Source: JAYWIG01 sp043789035 (GTDB taxonomy: Bacteria > Pseudomonadota > Gammaproteobacteria > Burkholderiales > Burkholderiaceae_E). Taken from it: a stretch of 64,000 nt of DNA. Position 1 is the stretch's first letter, and every line of letters starts with the position of its first letter. Shown piece after piece: positions 44,142 to 51,466 of this stretch. A program made the position numbers and the translations under genes. The stretch covers positions 1-64,000 of the forward strand of contig JAYWIG010000362.1 in the NCBI GenBank assembly GCA_043789035.1, read 5' to 3'. The notes under the pieces are model-generated. The model worked only from the letters and a program-made list of their open reading frames with translations, was not told where the DNA came from and did no database searches.

Positions 44142-45518
44142 TCATAACAAATAATCGAATCTGCGGGAAATCCATTCGCGAAAACGAATGGCTGTTCCCC
44201 TAGCTTGCCATTCTTCAAGCGTCACCTGATGTGCCTGAGCGAGATCGTCCTCGAAGACTCTGCCCATCTGATCCCCGAAGTTTTTTCCAACAAACAACGC
44301 ATTGACTTCGTCGTTATGGCAGAAGCTTCGCCAATCAAAGTTACTTGAACCGATTGAGGACCAAACACCGTCGATAACCACAGTCTTGGCATGAAGCAGC
44401 ACTTCACGTTGCTCGTAAATTTTTACGCCAGCTTTAAGCAGCTCTTCATAATGAGATCGACCTGCATGAAACACCAAAAATGAATCTGTAAACCCAGGTA
44501 ATAACAAGCGCACTTCGACGCCACGCTTAGCCGCCGCTGTCAAGGCATTGATCGTACTCGGGTCGGGTGCAAAATAGGCAGTGGTTAGCCAAACACTTTT
44601 TGTTGAGTAGGTGATGCCTGCTGTAAGCAGTAAATACATTCTGCTGAGCATTCCATCAGGACTAGAGCCAACAATGGCGACTGCGTGCGGGCCGTTGTTT
44701 TGAAGCGTTGGAAAATGATTCCGAACCGGCTGCTCGAGGCACTCTTGCTTCTTCCAGCTGTCTAAAAAAAGCTGCTGCAAACGGTGTACTGAATCGCCGC
44801 GCAATTCAACATGAGTATCACGCCAGCCTTCTTCGATTGTGGGCATCTTGGTTCTGAAAAACATCGCAGAACCGGTACGGTAGACTGAGTGAAAATTGAT
44901 GCCTCCCGTAAACGCAACCTCACCATCTACGATGACAATCTTGCGGTGATCACGGTGGTTTACCTTAAGCAACTTACCTGCCAAAGGATTAATCGGATTG
45001 AACTCGCAAAGAACAATGCCATTGGAGCTCAATTTTTGAAAGAACGCTTTAGGTGTTGTGATTGAACCAACACTGTCGTAAATGATCCTTACTGAGACAC
45101 CGGCCTTGCGCCTCTCCAGTAACAGATCTGATAGGCGCCGTCCGAATTCGAGCTCTTCAAAAATAAAGCTCTCTATATGAATATGGTCACGTGCATTCGT
45201 TATCGCATCGAAGATAGCTTGCCAGGTTTGCGGACCATCGATCAATATTCGGCTATGGTTTCCAGGTGTGGCTTGAGAACCGTTAACTACTTCCAATATC
45301 TTGGCATGGCGCGCCTCGAAGCTTTCGCCTTTCATTGCCTCTATAGCTTGGTCGATAGGTTGGCGATGCTGAAGCATCATACTGCCGTCCTTGTCGACAA
45401 CTTGAGCACGCTCTAGGTGTTGATTGCCTTGAAGATCACTTAGGCGCGGCAAAGCACCGCAACCGAACAATAAGAATAAGGCCAATATCGAAATGAGTCG
45501 CACAAAACTCCGAATCAA
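44142..45518 (-). CDS. Phospholipase D-family lipoprotein (cardiolipin synthase-like)
   Basis: About 458 residues with a lipoprotein signal (ISILALFLLFGCGA, Cys as lipidation site) and two HKD motifs, HRKIVIVDGEVAFTGG and HAKTVVIDGVWSSIGSSNFD. The PLD core resembles cardiolipin synthases, but the lipid anchor places it on the periplasmic side. TTG 45518 is chosen because it overlaps the stop of the molybdoenzyme gene (TTGA) and gives a compact signal peptide; GTG 45503 and TTG 45557 are alternatives. It is the last gene of the cytochrome b - molybdoenzyme - PLD operon. The substrate is unknown. Confidence 0.82.
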   Translation of the reverse strand: MIRSFVRLISILALFLLFGCGALPRLSDLQGNQHLERAQVVDKDGSMMLQHRQPIDQAIEAMKGESFEARHAKILEVVNGSQATPGNHSRILIDGPQTWQAIFDAITNARDHIHIESFIFEELEFGRRLSDLLLERRKAGVSVRIIYDSVGSITTPKAFFQKLSSNGIVLCEFNPINPLAGKLLKVNHRDHRKIVIVDGEVAFTGGINFHSVYRTGSAMFFRTKMPTIEEGWRDTHVELRGDSVHRLQQLFLDSWKKQECLEQPVRNHFPTLQNNGPHAVAIVGSSPDGMLSRMYLLLTAGITYSTKSVWLTTAYFAPDPSTINALTAAAKRGVEVRLLLPGFTDSFLVFHAGRSHYEELLKAGVKIYEQREVLLHAKTVVIDGVWSSIGSSNFDWRSFCHNDEVNALFVGKNFGDQMGRVFEDDLAQAHQVTLEEWQARGTAIRFREWISRRFDYLL

Positions 45519-46300
45519 ATACCCGCATACCACTGATAACCGCTTCGATCTTCCCAAAACCCGCCTTTACCTTTACCTATGTTCTCAAAGCTCGAAACAA
45601 GTTCAATGCGCTGAATATACTTTGCTTGCTTATAGCCCAACTGCCTTTCAACACGCAGCCGCAGTGGCGCACCATTTTTAATAGGCAACGCCTTATCATT
45701 GAGGTCGTACGCCAGAATAGTCTGCACATGAAATGCATCATCCAAATCAATGCTTTCATAGTAAGGAACAGGCACCGCACTTTGCCGACCCGGAAAGGTA
45801 TCAGCGCAATGAAACACAACATATCGAGCATCCGCCTTTGGAGTCACTTGCGCCAAAATACTCGCTAACGGCACACCTTTCCATTTACCGATCGCACTCC
45901 AACCTTCCACGCAATCATGCCGAGTAATCTGCGTCCTAGAAGCGAGGGTTTTAAGCTGAGCCATTGAAAAATCCGTCGGCTTTTCTACTAAGCCATCCAC
46001 CCTCAATTGCCAGTCATTAAAGCTAGCGGATGCATGCTGTTGGTACTCAGCTCCACTTGGGTTGGTTGTGCCATTGCCTTTAAAAGTGGGCGACAAATCT
46101 GCCTCAGAAAACTCTTGTGCCAGACTTGTTCTTCCACCGAGGCCCTTGTGGATCGATTTATTGAGCACCTCACCGACACCAAGCAATGACGTAAACCAGC
46201 TAGTCTCTGCCACTTTGCTACAGGCAGACAAAAAAGACGAACTTAGTAAAGTCGTGGCCGTGAGCAATCTGCGTCTAGTTGTTGGTAATGACTTTTTCAT
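45515..46300 (-). CDS. Exported SUOX/YedY-family molybdopterin oxidoreductase
   Basis: A 261-residue protein. The Tat-type signal TTRRRLLTATTLLSS is followed by a possible lipobox (LSAC). The sulfite-oxidase fold has the Mo-ligating Cys at 130 in TRHDCVEGWSAIGKWKG, preceded by NDWQLRVDGLVEKP and followed by GAPLRLRVERQLGYKQAKYI. This single-domain architecture, without a heme domain, is that of YedY/MsrP-like reductases and YedY1. Its start overlaps the cytochrome b stop as ATGA, so the cytochrome is the likely electron donor. Methionine sulfoxide reduction is plausible from context but unproven. Confidence 0.85.
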   Translation of the reverse strand: MKKSLPTTRRRLLTATTLLSSSFLSACSKVAETSWFTSLLGVGEVLNKSIHKGLGGRTSLAQEFSEADLSPTFKGNGTTNPSGAEYQQHASASFNDWQLRVDGLVEKPTDFSMAQLKTLASRTQITRHDCVEGWSAIGKWKGVPLASILAQVTPKADARYVVFHCADTFPGRQSAVPVPYYESIDLDDAFHVQTILAYDLNDKALPIKNGAPLRLRVERQLGYKQAKYIQRIELVSSFENIGKGKGGFWEDRSGYQWYAGI

Positions 46301-47124
46301 AGTTCCTTATCCGTCGCTTGCTGAACATTAATTCGGTAGTTACCAGTAATCATCGAACGGAGGTGATTCCAAAGCCCGCTAATAATCACTTCAAACACGT
46401 GGATGACAATAAACCCAACCAGTAGCCAAGCGACGATAAAGTGCAGTGTGCGTGCCGACTGCCTGCCGCCAAACAAATCTACCCATCCTGGAAAAAAGGA
46501 ATTTAACCAAGGTGACATTGCCCAGCCCATAAGGATAACCAAGGGTAGAAGAACAAATATCACCGTAAGGTAAGCAAGCTTTTGCAATACGTTGTATCGC
46601 TTTGCATCCTCGCCTTGCGGATGTTTAAACTTTAAATGATCTAGTATCGAGCGGCCAATCGTGCGCCAGTCATTGCTCGTCGGTAATAAGTCTTTGTTAA
46701 GGTGTCTACTCTTTGCTGCGTAAAAAACATAGGTAAGGCCATTTATAACGAAAAGCCAAGCAAACAAGAAGTGCCAAAGCCTAGCCTCGGACAATGAATA
46801 GTCTGCCGGAATAGTGATCCAGTGCGGGAAGGCAACATCGTTTGGTGTACCGGTTGGGCTACTAGACACGCCCAACAAACCTGTGGTGTCGAACTCTTTG
46901 CCGAACACCGTCGTAATACCTGCCAGCTTACCGCCACCCACATCGCGTGCCTCAATCTTGAGTACTGGTGGCCTGCCAGTAAAAGAAGACTTTCCCCAAT
47001 CAAGAGAAGGGTGGGCATTAAAAATCATTAACCCACTCATGAAAAGAATCGAGAAAGATAGGACATTTGTCCAATGCATGACACGCACTGCGAAAGAGTG
47101 TCGTTTGTAAAGATATGTTTTCAT
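46297..47124 (-). CDS. Membrane cytochrome b partner of the SUOX-type enzyme
   Basis: A 275-residue cytochrome b561/HydC-type subunit. Four or more membrane segments carry candidate heme-ligand His residues: AVRVMHWTNVLSFSILFMSG, LWHFLFAWLFVINGLTYVFY, the long segment around VIFVLLPLVILMGWAMS, and LHFIVAWLLVGFIVIHVFEV. It would pass quinol electrons to the exported molybdoenzyme, the role MsrQ has for MsrP, though MsrQ belongs to a different family (FRD/YedZ). It is the first gene of the operon; phased GGTGA half-sites lie 54-92 bp upstream. Confidence 0.85.
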   Translation of the reverse strand: MKTYLYKRHSFAVRVMHWTNVLSFSILFMSGLMIFNAHPSLDWGKSSFTGRPPVLKIEARDVGGGKLAGITTVFGKEFDTTGLLGVSSSPTGTPNDVAFPHWITIPADYSLSEARLWHFLFAWLFVINGLTYVFYAAKSRHLNKDLLPTSNDWRTIGRSILDHLKFKHPQGEDAKRYNVLQKLAYLTVIFVLLPLVILMGWAMSPWLNSFFPGWVDLFGGRQSARTLHFIVAWLLVGFIVIHVFEVIISGLWNHLRSMITGNYRINVQQATDKEL

Positions 47125-47132
47125 AACCTATT

Positions 47133-48194
47133 ATGCTTTTTGCTTCGCAACGCTGCTATCGTAGTCTAAGCAAAATGATTCACCAAGAATTTTCTAAAGT
47201 ATCACCAATTAGTGATATTCGGCAGCTGGTGGTTTGTAGCGGTAAACTTGAACAACTATCATTCGCACACACGGAGCCTACGCTGTTACCTATCCTGCCC
47301 GTTTTAATTTTCGCAGCTGAGCTGACGTTCTCTCTTTTATTCGGCATGCATATGATGGGCGACACGATGATGCATCGACTCGGCGAGCTCTCGATTTGCA
47401 TCTTACTGTGGCTCGTTGCGGTTCGAATCGCAGCACTACTGCTAAGTTTTGGGTTCGCATTTCACAACGCCACAATCCCTCAGCGACAAAGCACGAGTGG
47501 ATGGATAGCAACTTTCTTTCGAGAGTTTTTGGCCACTCTACTGGCCTTCACATTTTTAATACCTTTCCGATTTTTCTTTGCCCCCCACCGAAATGAAAAT
47601 CAAACCGCACCGGAGACTGTTGTACTGTTAGTGCATGGCCTATTGAGTAACTCTGGCGTATGGTGGTTGTTTAGTAGGCGACTCAAAAAAGCGCTTACCG
47701 GACAGTTTAAGTGCTTAAGTATAGATAGCATTGATCTTGGTGCTCCATTCGCATCTATGGACAGCTATGTAAAAGTGCTCGATGGTCGTATCAAAAGGAT
47801 CAGACGAAACAAAAACGTGGAGATCATCCTTATCGGGCACAGCATGGGTGGCCTTGTATGCCGAGCTTGGTTAGGCGTAAATGAAGGCAAAGACATTAAG
47901 CGCCTGATCACCATCGGCACGCCACATCAGGGTAGTCAGTGTGCGAATCTTCTAGGTGCTGCGAACCTAAAACAAATGCGGCTCGCAAGCCTATGGCTTC
48001 AAAAACTTCCCGCCACGCCAACCATTAAAACTACTGCCATTTACAGCGTTCACGACAACTTAGTCGTTCCATTTACTTCAGGCTTTAGCAAAGGTTTTGA
48101 TTCAGTACAGTTGGCCGGAACAGGCCACTTGGGGCTTTTATTTGATCGAAGAGTCATTGCCAGCGTGAACGGCTTGCTTCGTAACTCTAATTGA
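47133..48194 (+). CDS. Membrane-anchored alpha/beta hydrolase (lipase/esterase-like)
   Basis: A 353-residue protein. Three N-terminal hydrophobic segments (LPVLIFAAELTFSLLFG, LSICILLWLVAVRIAALLLS, FLATLLAFTFLIPFRFFF) are followed by a hydrolase domain with LLVHGLLSNSGVWW, the nucleophile motif IGHSMGGLVCRAW and TIGTPHQGS. The C-terminal His is in GTGHLGLLF, and the likely Asp in VHDNLVVPF. The start is either ATG 47133, only 8 bp from the divergent cytochrome b start, or ATG 47175. Both leave the cytochrome operator inside this coding region, an unusual overlap. Confidence 0.78.
   Translation: MLFASQRCYRSLSKMIHQEFSKVSPISDIRQLVVCSGKLEQLSFAHTEPTLLPILPVLIFAAELTFSLLFGMHMMGDTMMHRLGELSICILLWLVAVRIAALLLSFGFAFHNATIPQRQSTSGWIATFFREFLATLLAFTFLIPFRFFFAPHRNENQTAPETVVLLVHGLLSNSGVWWLFSRRLKKALTGQFKCLSIDSIDLGAPFASMDSYVKVLDGRIKRIRRNKNVEIILIGHSMGGLVCRAWLGVNEGKDIKRLITIGTPHQGSQCANLLGAANLKQMRLASLWLQKLPATPTIKTTAIYSVHDNLVVPFTSGFSKGFDSVQLAGTGHLGLLFDRRVIASVNGLLRNSN
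47179..47216 (-). promoter_or_regulatory. Phased GGTGA-type operator upstream of the cytochrome b operon
   Basis: Read toward the cytochrome gene, ATCAC starts at 47216, GGTGAT at 47206, a degenerate unit (AGAAAA) at 47195 and GGTGAA at 47184. The spacing (10, 11, 11) is identical to the Met-rich gene operator. The distance to the start codon is 54 bp. It lies within the start of the divergent hydrolase gene. Confidence 0.55.
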
Positions 48195-48199
48195 AGGTA

Positions 48200-48230
48200 G
48201 CGCGGTTTTCCAACTGAAGAAGAACCGCGC
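48200..48230. terminator. Hairpin between convergent hydrolase and catalase genes
   Basis: Perfect 8-base arms GCGCGGTT (48200-48207) and AACCGCGC (48223-48230) with a 15-base loop lie between the two stop codons. There is no T run, so this is a possible bidirectional terminator or mRNA-end stabiliser. Confidence 0.45.
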
Positions 48231-48237
48231 AACAGAC

Positions 48238-49257
48238 TTAATTGGTTAAGCGTCGACCGAGGGAAACTGCGTAAGCACCTGCTCTTGCTGCAAGGGTTGG
48301 ATCTGCACTGGCAGCGATGCCCTTAGGCAAAACTGTAGGAATAAAGGTTTCGCGATCACAAGTCTGATCTGTGAGACGATCCATCACTAAACGCCCCATG
48401 TTCACTTCTGCCCGATCAGTCGGCCAAGGCTCAGTCGGATCGGTCAACTGGTCTTGTGCCAGCGCTAACTGAGCGACAACATTGAAAACCACCGCACCCT
48501 TTGCGATACGCTCGGTCAACTCTGCACGCAAGAAATCAGGGCCTTTCGCTTTGGCTTCATCTTCGCTCAAGCCAACACGCCCTGCTACTGGCTCGAACCT
48601 CCAGCGAATTGCTTGCGTCTTCCCGCCTGCATTAGTAGCTATGAAGGCGTTGGTACTCCAGTACGGTACTGTTGCAAAACTGGCCGGAACAGGCTGTCCC
48701 GCAAGGTAACCAGCTTGCTTGGTTGTTGCTGGGTTAGCTTTGCTAAACGCCGCAATCGCTTCTGCGTTCATTTTGCCCGTGGCTGGGTCTGGCGCTCTTA
48801 CTTTTAAGAACTCTGCAAACTGCTCGGGCGTCTGCGCAAAGAAGTGAGGTGCCGATACAAAAATCCATTCAAGTCGCTCCGAGCCGCTATCTGCACGAAC
48901 GGCAATGCCGCGCACTGACTTAGCGTTATCAGGTGCTTTAGGATTTCCGCCGCCAATGGAAAATCGACCTGTCAAAGGCGTACGTTGCCCGGCCTTAAAC
49001 ATTGCCGCATTAGTCACTGCCGATGCTGCAGAGGAAGCTTCGAACTGACCAGACATACAGAAGCCTTTGGCATGCGAGCTTCGGGCCATATGCTTACCGA
49101 AAACGCCATTTAAAGCGTCGACTAAAACGACTGGGGATAGTGTCGGAGCAACAGGAGCAGCAGGAGGAGCAGCGCTCATGCTTGAGCAACCAGCCGTAGC
49201 GATTGCAACGACTAACGTCGCCGCGCGTATTGATAAATAAGAGTTTGGAATCTGCAT
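48238..49257 (-). CDS. Catalase-family peroxidase, predicted lipoprotein
   Basis: A 339-residue protein of the short catalase-related family (SrpA/KatE-like heme peroxidases). The N-terminus from ATG 49257 carries a lipobox (VAIATAGC). The catalase region follows with VDALNGVFGKHMARSSHAKG, where the distal His is expected. Further segments are AGQRTPLTGRFSIGGGNPKA, SVRGIAVRADSGSERLEWIF and FFAQTPEQFAEFLKVRAP. Lipidation would place peroxide removal at the envelope. It is divergent from the spondin-like lipoprotein, with a 228-bp region between them that contains five phased ATCAC/GTGAT repeats. Confidence 0.8.
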   Translation of the reverse strand: MQIPNSYLSIRAATLVVAIATAGCSSMSAAPPAAPVAPTLSPVVLVDALNGVFGKHMARSSHAKGFCMSGQFEASSAASAVTNAAMFKAGQRTPLTGRFSIGGGNPKAPDNAKSVRGIAVRADSGSERLEWIFVSAPHFFAQTPEQFAEFLKVRAPDPATGKMNAEAIAAFSKANPATTKQAGYLAGQPVPASFATVPYWSTNAFIATNAGGKTQAIRWRFEPVAGRVGLSEDEAKAKGPDFLRAELTERIAKGAVVFNVVAQLALAQDQLTDPTEPWPTDRAEVNMGRLVMDRLTDQTCDRETFIPTVLPKGIAASADPTLAARAGAYAVSLGRRLTN

Positions 49258-49419
49258 GTTTGTCTCATAGTTAGTTTTAGTGAAAGAAGCCATTTATTTG
49301 TAACGCTAAACATTCAATGCTTACAAGTTCTAACAATGTAAGGCAAACATCTGATAGGCGACCGAGAGCTGCAAATTGTTTAACAGTTTGCATTGATTCT
49401 TTAAAACTATTTCTAAGTT

Positions 49420-49469
49420 ATCACGTCAGCATCACCTAAGTATCACCTCAATATCACCAATAGATCACA
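49420..49469. promoter_or_regulatory. Five ATCAC half-sites at exact 11-bp spacing
   Basis: ATCAC starts at 49420, 49431, 49442, 49453 and 49464. On the opposite strand the units read GGTGAT or CGTGAT toward the catalase gene, the same orientation as at the Met-rich and cytochrome b promoters. The array ends 17 bp before the spondin-like start and 162 bp from the catalase start. It is probably a multi-dimer OmpR-family binding site in this divergent region. Confidence 0.65.
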
Positions 49470-49485
49470 ACGGAGATTCAATCAC

Positions 49486-50010
49486 ATGAGCAAGCAATTC
49501 ATTAAGTCACTAACACTGTGTGTTATTTCATCATCAGTCTTGTTAGTGGCCGGCTGCGCAACAACTTCCATGAACAACGATGGTCCTAGCTACACCATTT
49601 CCATAAAGAACGATATGAAATCAGAACGCTTGGCCCCAGTGCTTATTGTGGGCGATGCAGATGATTCAAAAATTTGGGTTGGTCGCTACGTTTCCGCTGA
49701 AGCACGCACTCAATTTACGACAGGCAACCCGAGCCCAGTGGCCGCGCAACTAGGAGGCGAGCAATTGCAACCAGGGCGAGTAGCTGTGAATGGGGAGGTG
49801 ACTTTTACATTTCGAACAAAAGCCAAGACAGCACGCATTACCGCCATGGTGCACCCCGACATTACTCCAGATAATTACGTTACCGCCAAATTAGATTTGA
49901 CTAAACCAGGAGTGATTCCTTTAGAGAGATTCGACATTGGTGACAACGAAAAACGCATGACGGTAGAGCGTGTTGGCCAAGTCGGCACAGTGACACTGAC
50001 TTTAAAGTAA
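49486..50010 (+). CDS. Spondin-domain-like lipoprotein
   Basis: A 174-residue protein with lipoprotein signal SVLLVAGC. The remaining sequence resembles bacterial spondin_N domains: SYTISIKNDMKSERLAPVLI, then GNPSPVAAQLGGEQLQPG, VTFTFRTKAKTARITAMVHP and DNYVTAKLDL. These are beta-sandwich secreted or surface proteins of unknown role, often near redox or stress genes. CGGAG precedes the ATG. The start codon lies directly after the phased ATCAC array, so its transcription probably depends on whatever binds there. Confidence 0.7.
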   Translation: MSKQFIKSLTLCVISSSVLLVAGCATTSMNNDGPSYTISIKNDMKSERLAPVLIVGDADDSKIWVGRYVSAEARTQFTTGNPSPVAAQLGGEQLQPGRVAVNGEVTFTFRTKAKTARITAMVHPDITPDNYVTAKLDLTKPGVIPLERFDIGDNEKRMTVERVGQVGTVTLTLK

Positions 50011-50071
50011 TCCGCAAAAATCATAGCAACGAACAACGCTGCGATAATCAGTTATCACTTAACGCGTCTAA

Positions 50072-51445
50072 TCATTTTCGCGCCACTCGCATTGTCACCA
50101 ACTCTTCCGCAATAGTTGGGTGCACTGCCAAAGTGGCGTCGAAATCAGCTTTTGTCGCTTTCATTTGAACGGCGACGCCAATGAGTTGAATCAACTCACC
50201 GGCTTCAGGTCCAATAATATGCACACCTAGAACACGATCGCTAGTTTTATCCACAATAATCTTCATGAAGCACTGCGTTGTTTGGTTGGCCATAACAACT
50301 TTCATGGCTCTAAAAGTAGTGCTGTAGATTTCGATGTCAGAGTAGCTCTTGCGTGCCTCCTCTTCAGATATCCCAACTGTGCCGACCTCTGGCGTTGTGA
50401 ACACCGCGGTGGGAATCACCGTCACAGCAACTTGTCTTGGCTTTTTTCCGAAAACCGAGTCGGCAAAAGCATGACCTTCGAGAATAGCCGCAGGTGTTAA
50501 CGTAACCCGATTGGTGACATCGCCTACCGCATACACGCTGTCTACCAATGTCTTTGAAAACCCGTCTACGGGGATGGCCCCGGCTTCATCCAACGCTATC
50601 CCCAAAGCCTCAAGGCCTAAACCCGCAGTATTAGGGTGACGCCCGGTCGCTCTAAGGACTCGATCTACGAGCATTTTGGTGCCATCAGATAGTCTAACGT
50701 CTAGTTGCTCATCTGAACTAGCAACAATTGAAGTAATCGTCGTGTTCGATTTAATGACCAAGCCATCAGCCACTAACTGCCGCTGAATCAATTCGCGCAC
50801 TTCGTGATCAAAGCCCCTAAGAACAAGTTCACCACGCATGACTAGCGTAACTTCGGACCCAAGCCGATTCAACAAACAGGCTAATTCCAAAGCGATATAG
50901 CCCGCTCCTTGTACAACGACTTGTTTGGGGCATTCAGGCCAAAGAAAGAATTCGTTTGAACTACTCGCCAACCCAGCACCGGGAATATCATCAGGCATTG
51001 TTGGGGAAGCGCCCGTAGCAATGAGGATCGTTCCTGCATGAATCGTTTGTGCGGCCTTTCCATCTGCACCGGCAGAAAGCTCCACCGTGTGCTTGTCGAC
51101 AAGACGTGCGCGCTGTGAATAAATTTCAACACCCGTCGCCATTAAGTTTCTCGTATAAATTCCCTCTAAGCGATTGACTTCCGCGTGGACGCGACTCATC
51201 AGCTTTGGCCAGGAAAAAGTTGGAGTTTCGGAATCCCAACCAAAGCCCTTAGAGGCTTCGAACTCGTTACCAAATCGCGACGCCATCACCATCAATTTTT
51301 TTGGCACACAACCCCGAATAACGCAGGTACCCCCCATGCGATATTCTTCCGCCAAAGCGACTGTAGAACCATGGGTTGCCGCGATGCGCGCAGCACGAAC
51401 GCCGCCAGAGCCGCCACCAATCACAAACAAATCAACACTCTTCAT
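50072..51445 (-). CDS. gor: Glutathione reductase
   Basis: A 457-residue FAD/NADPH disulfide reductase. It has FAD motif FVIGGGSGGVRAARIAA, redox-active disulfide MGGTCVIRGCVPKKL, NADPH motif VVQGAGYIALELACLLNRLG and YAVGDVTNRVTLTPAA. At the C-terminus, HPTIAEELVTMR carries the active-site His-Glu pair. ATG 51445 has GGAGAGCAGA before it. The gene lies 21 bp behind the sensor kinase on the same strand and is probably co-transcribed with the two-component system, which is unusual for gor and ties that system to redox control. Confidence 0.92.
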   Translation of the reverse strand: MKSVDLFVIGGGSGGVRAARIAATHGSTVALAEEYRMGGTCVIRGCVPKKLMVMASRFGNEFEASKGFGWDSETPTFSWPKLMSRVHAEVNRLEGIYTRNLMATGVEIYSQRARLVDKHTVELSAGADGKAAQTIHAGTILIATGASPTMPDDIPGAGLASSSNEFFLWPECPKQVVVQGAGYIALELACLLNRLGSEVTLVMRGELVLRGFDHEVRELIQRQLVADGLVIKSNTTITSIVASSDEQLDVRLSDGTKMLVDRVLRATGRHPNTAGLGLEALGIALDEAGAIPVDGFSKTLVDSVYAVGDVTNRVTLTPAAILEGHAFADSVFGKKPRQVAVTVIPTAVFTTPEVGTVGISEEEARKSYSDIEIYSTTFRAMKVVMANQTTQCFMKIIVDKTSDRVLGVHIIGPEAGELIQLIGVAVQMKATKADFDATLAVHPTIAEELVTMRVARK

Positions 51446-51466
51446 TCTGCTCTCCAAGGTATCTGA

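Noticed and set aside
49420..49469. Possible CRISPR-like array of ATCAC repeats
   Set aside because: The unit is only 5-6 bp with 5-bp spacers, far too short for CRISPR. One-turn phasing fits protein-binding half-sites.
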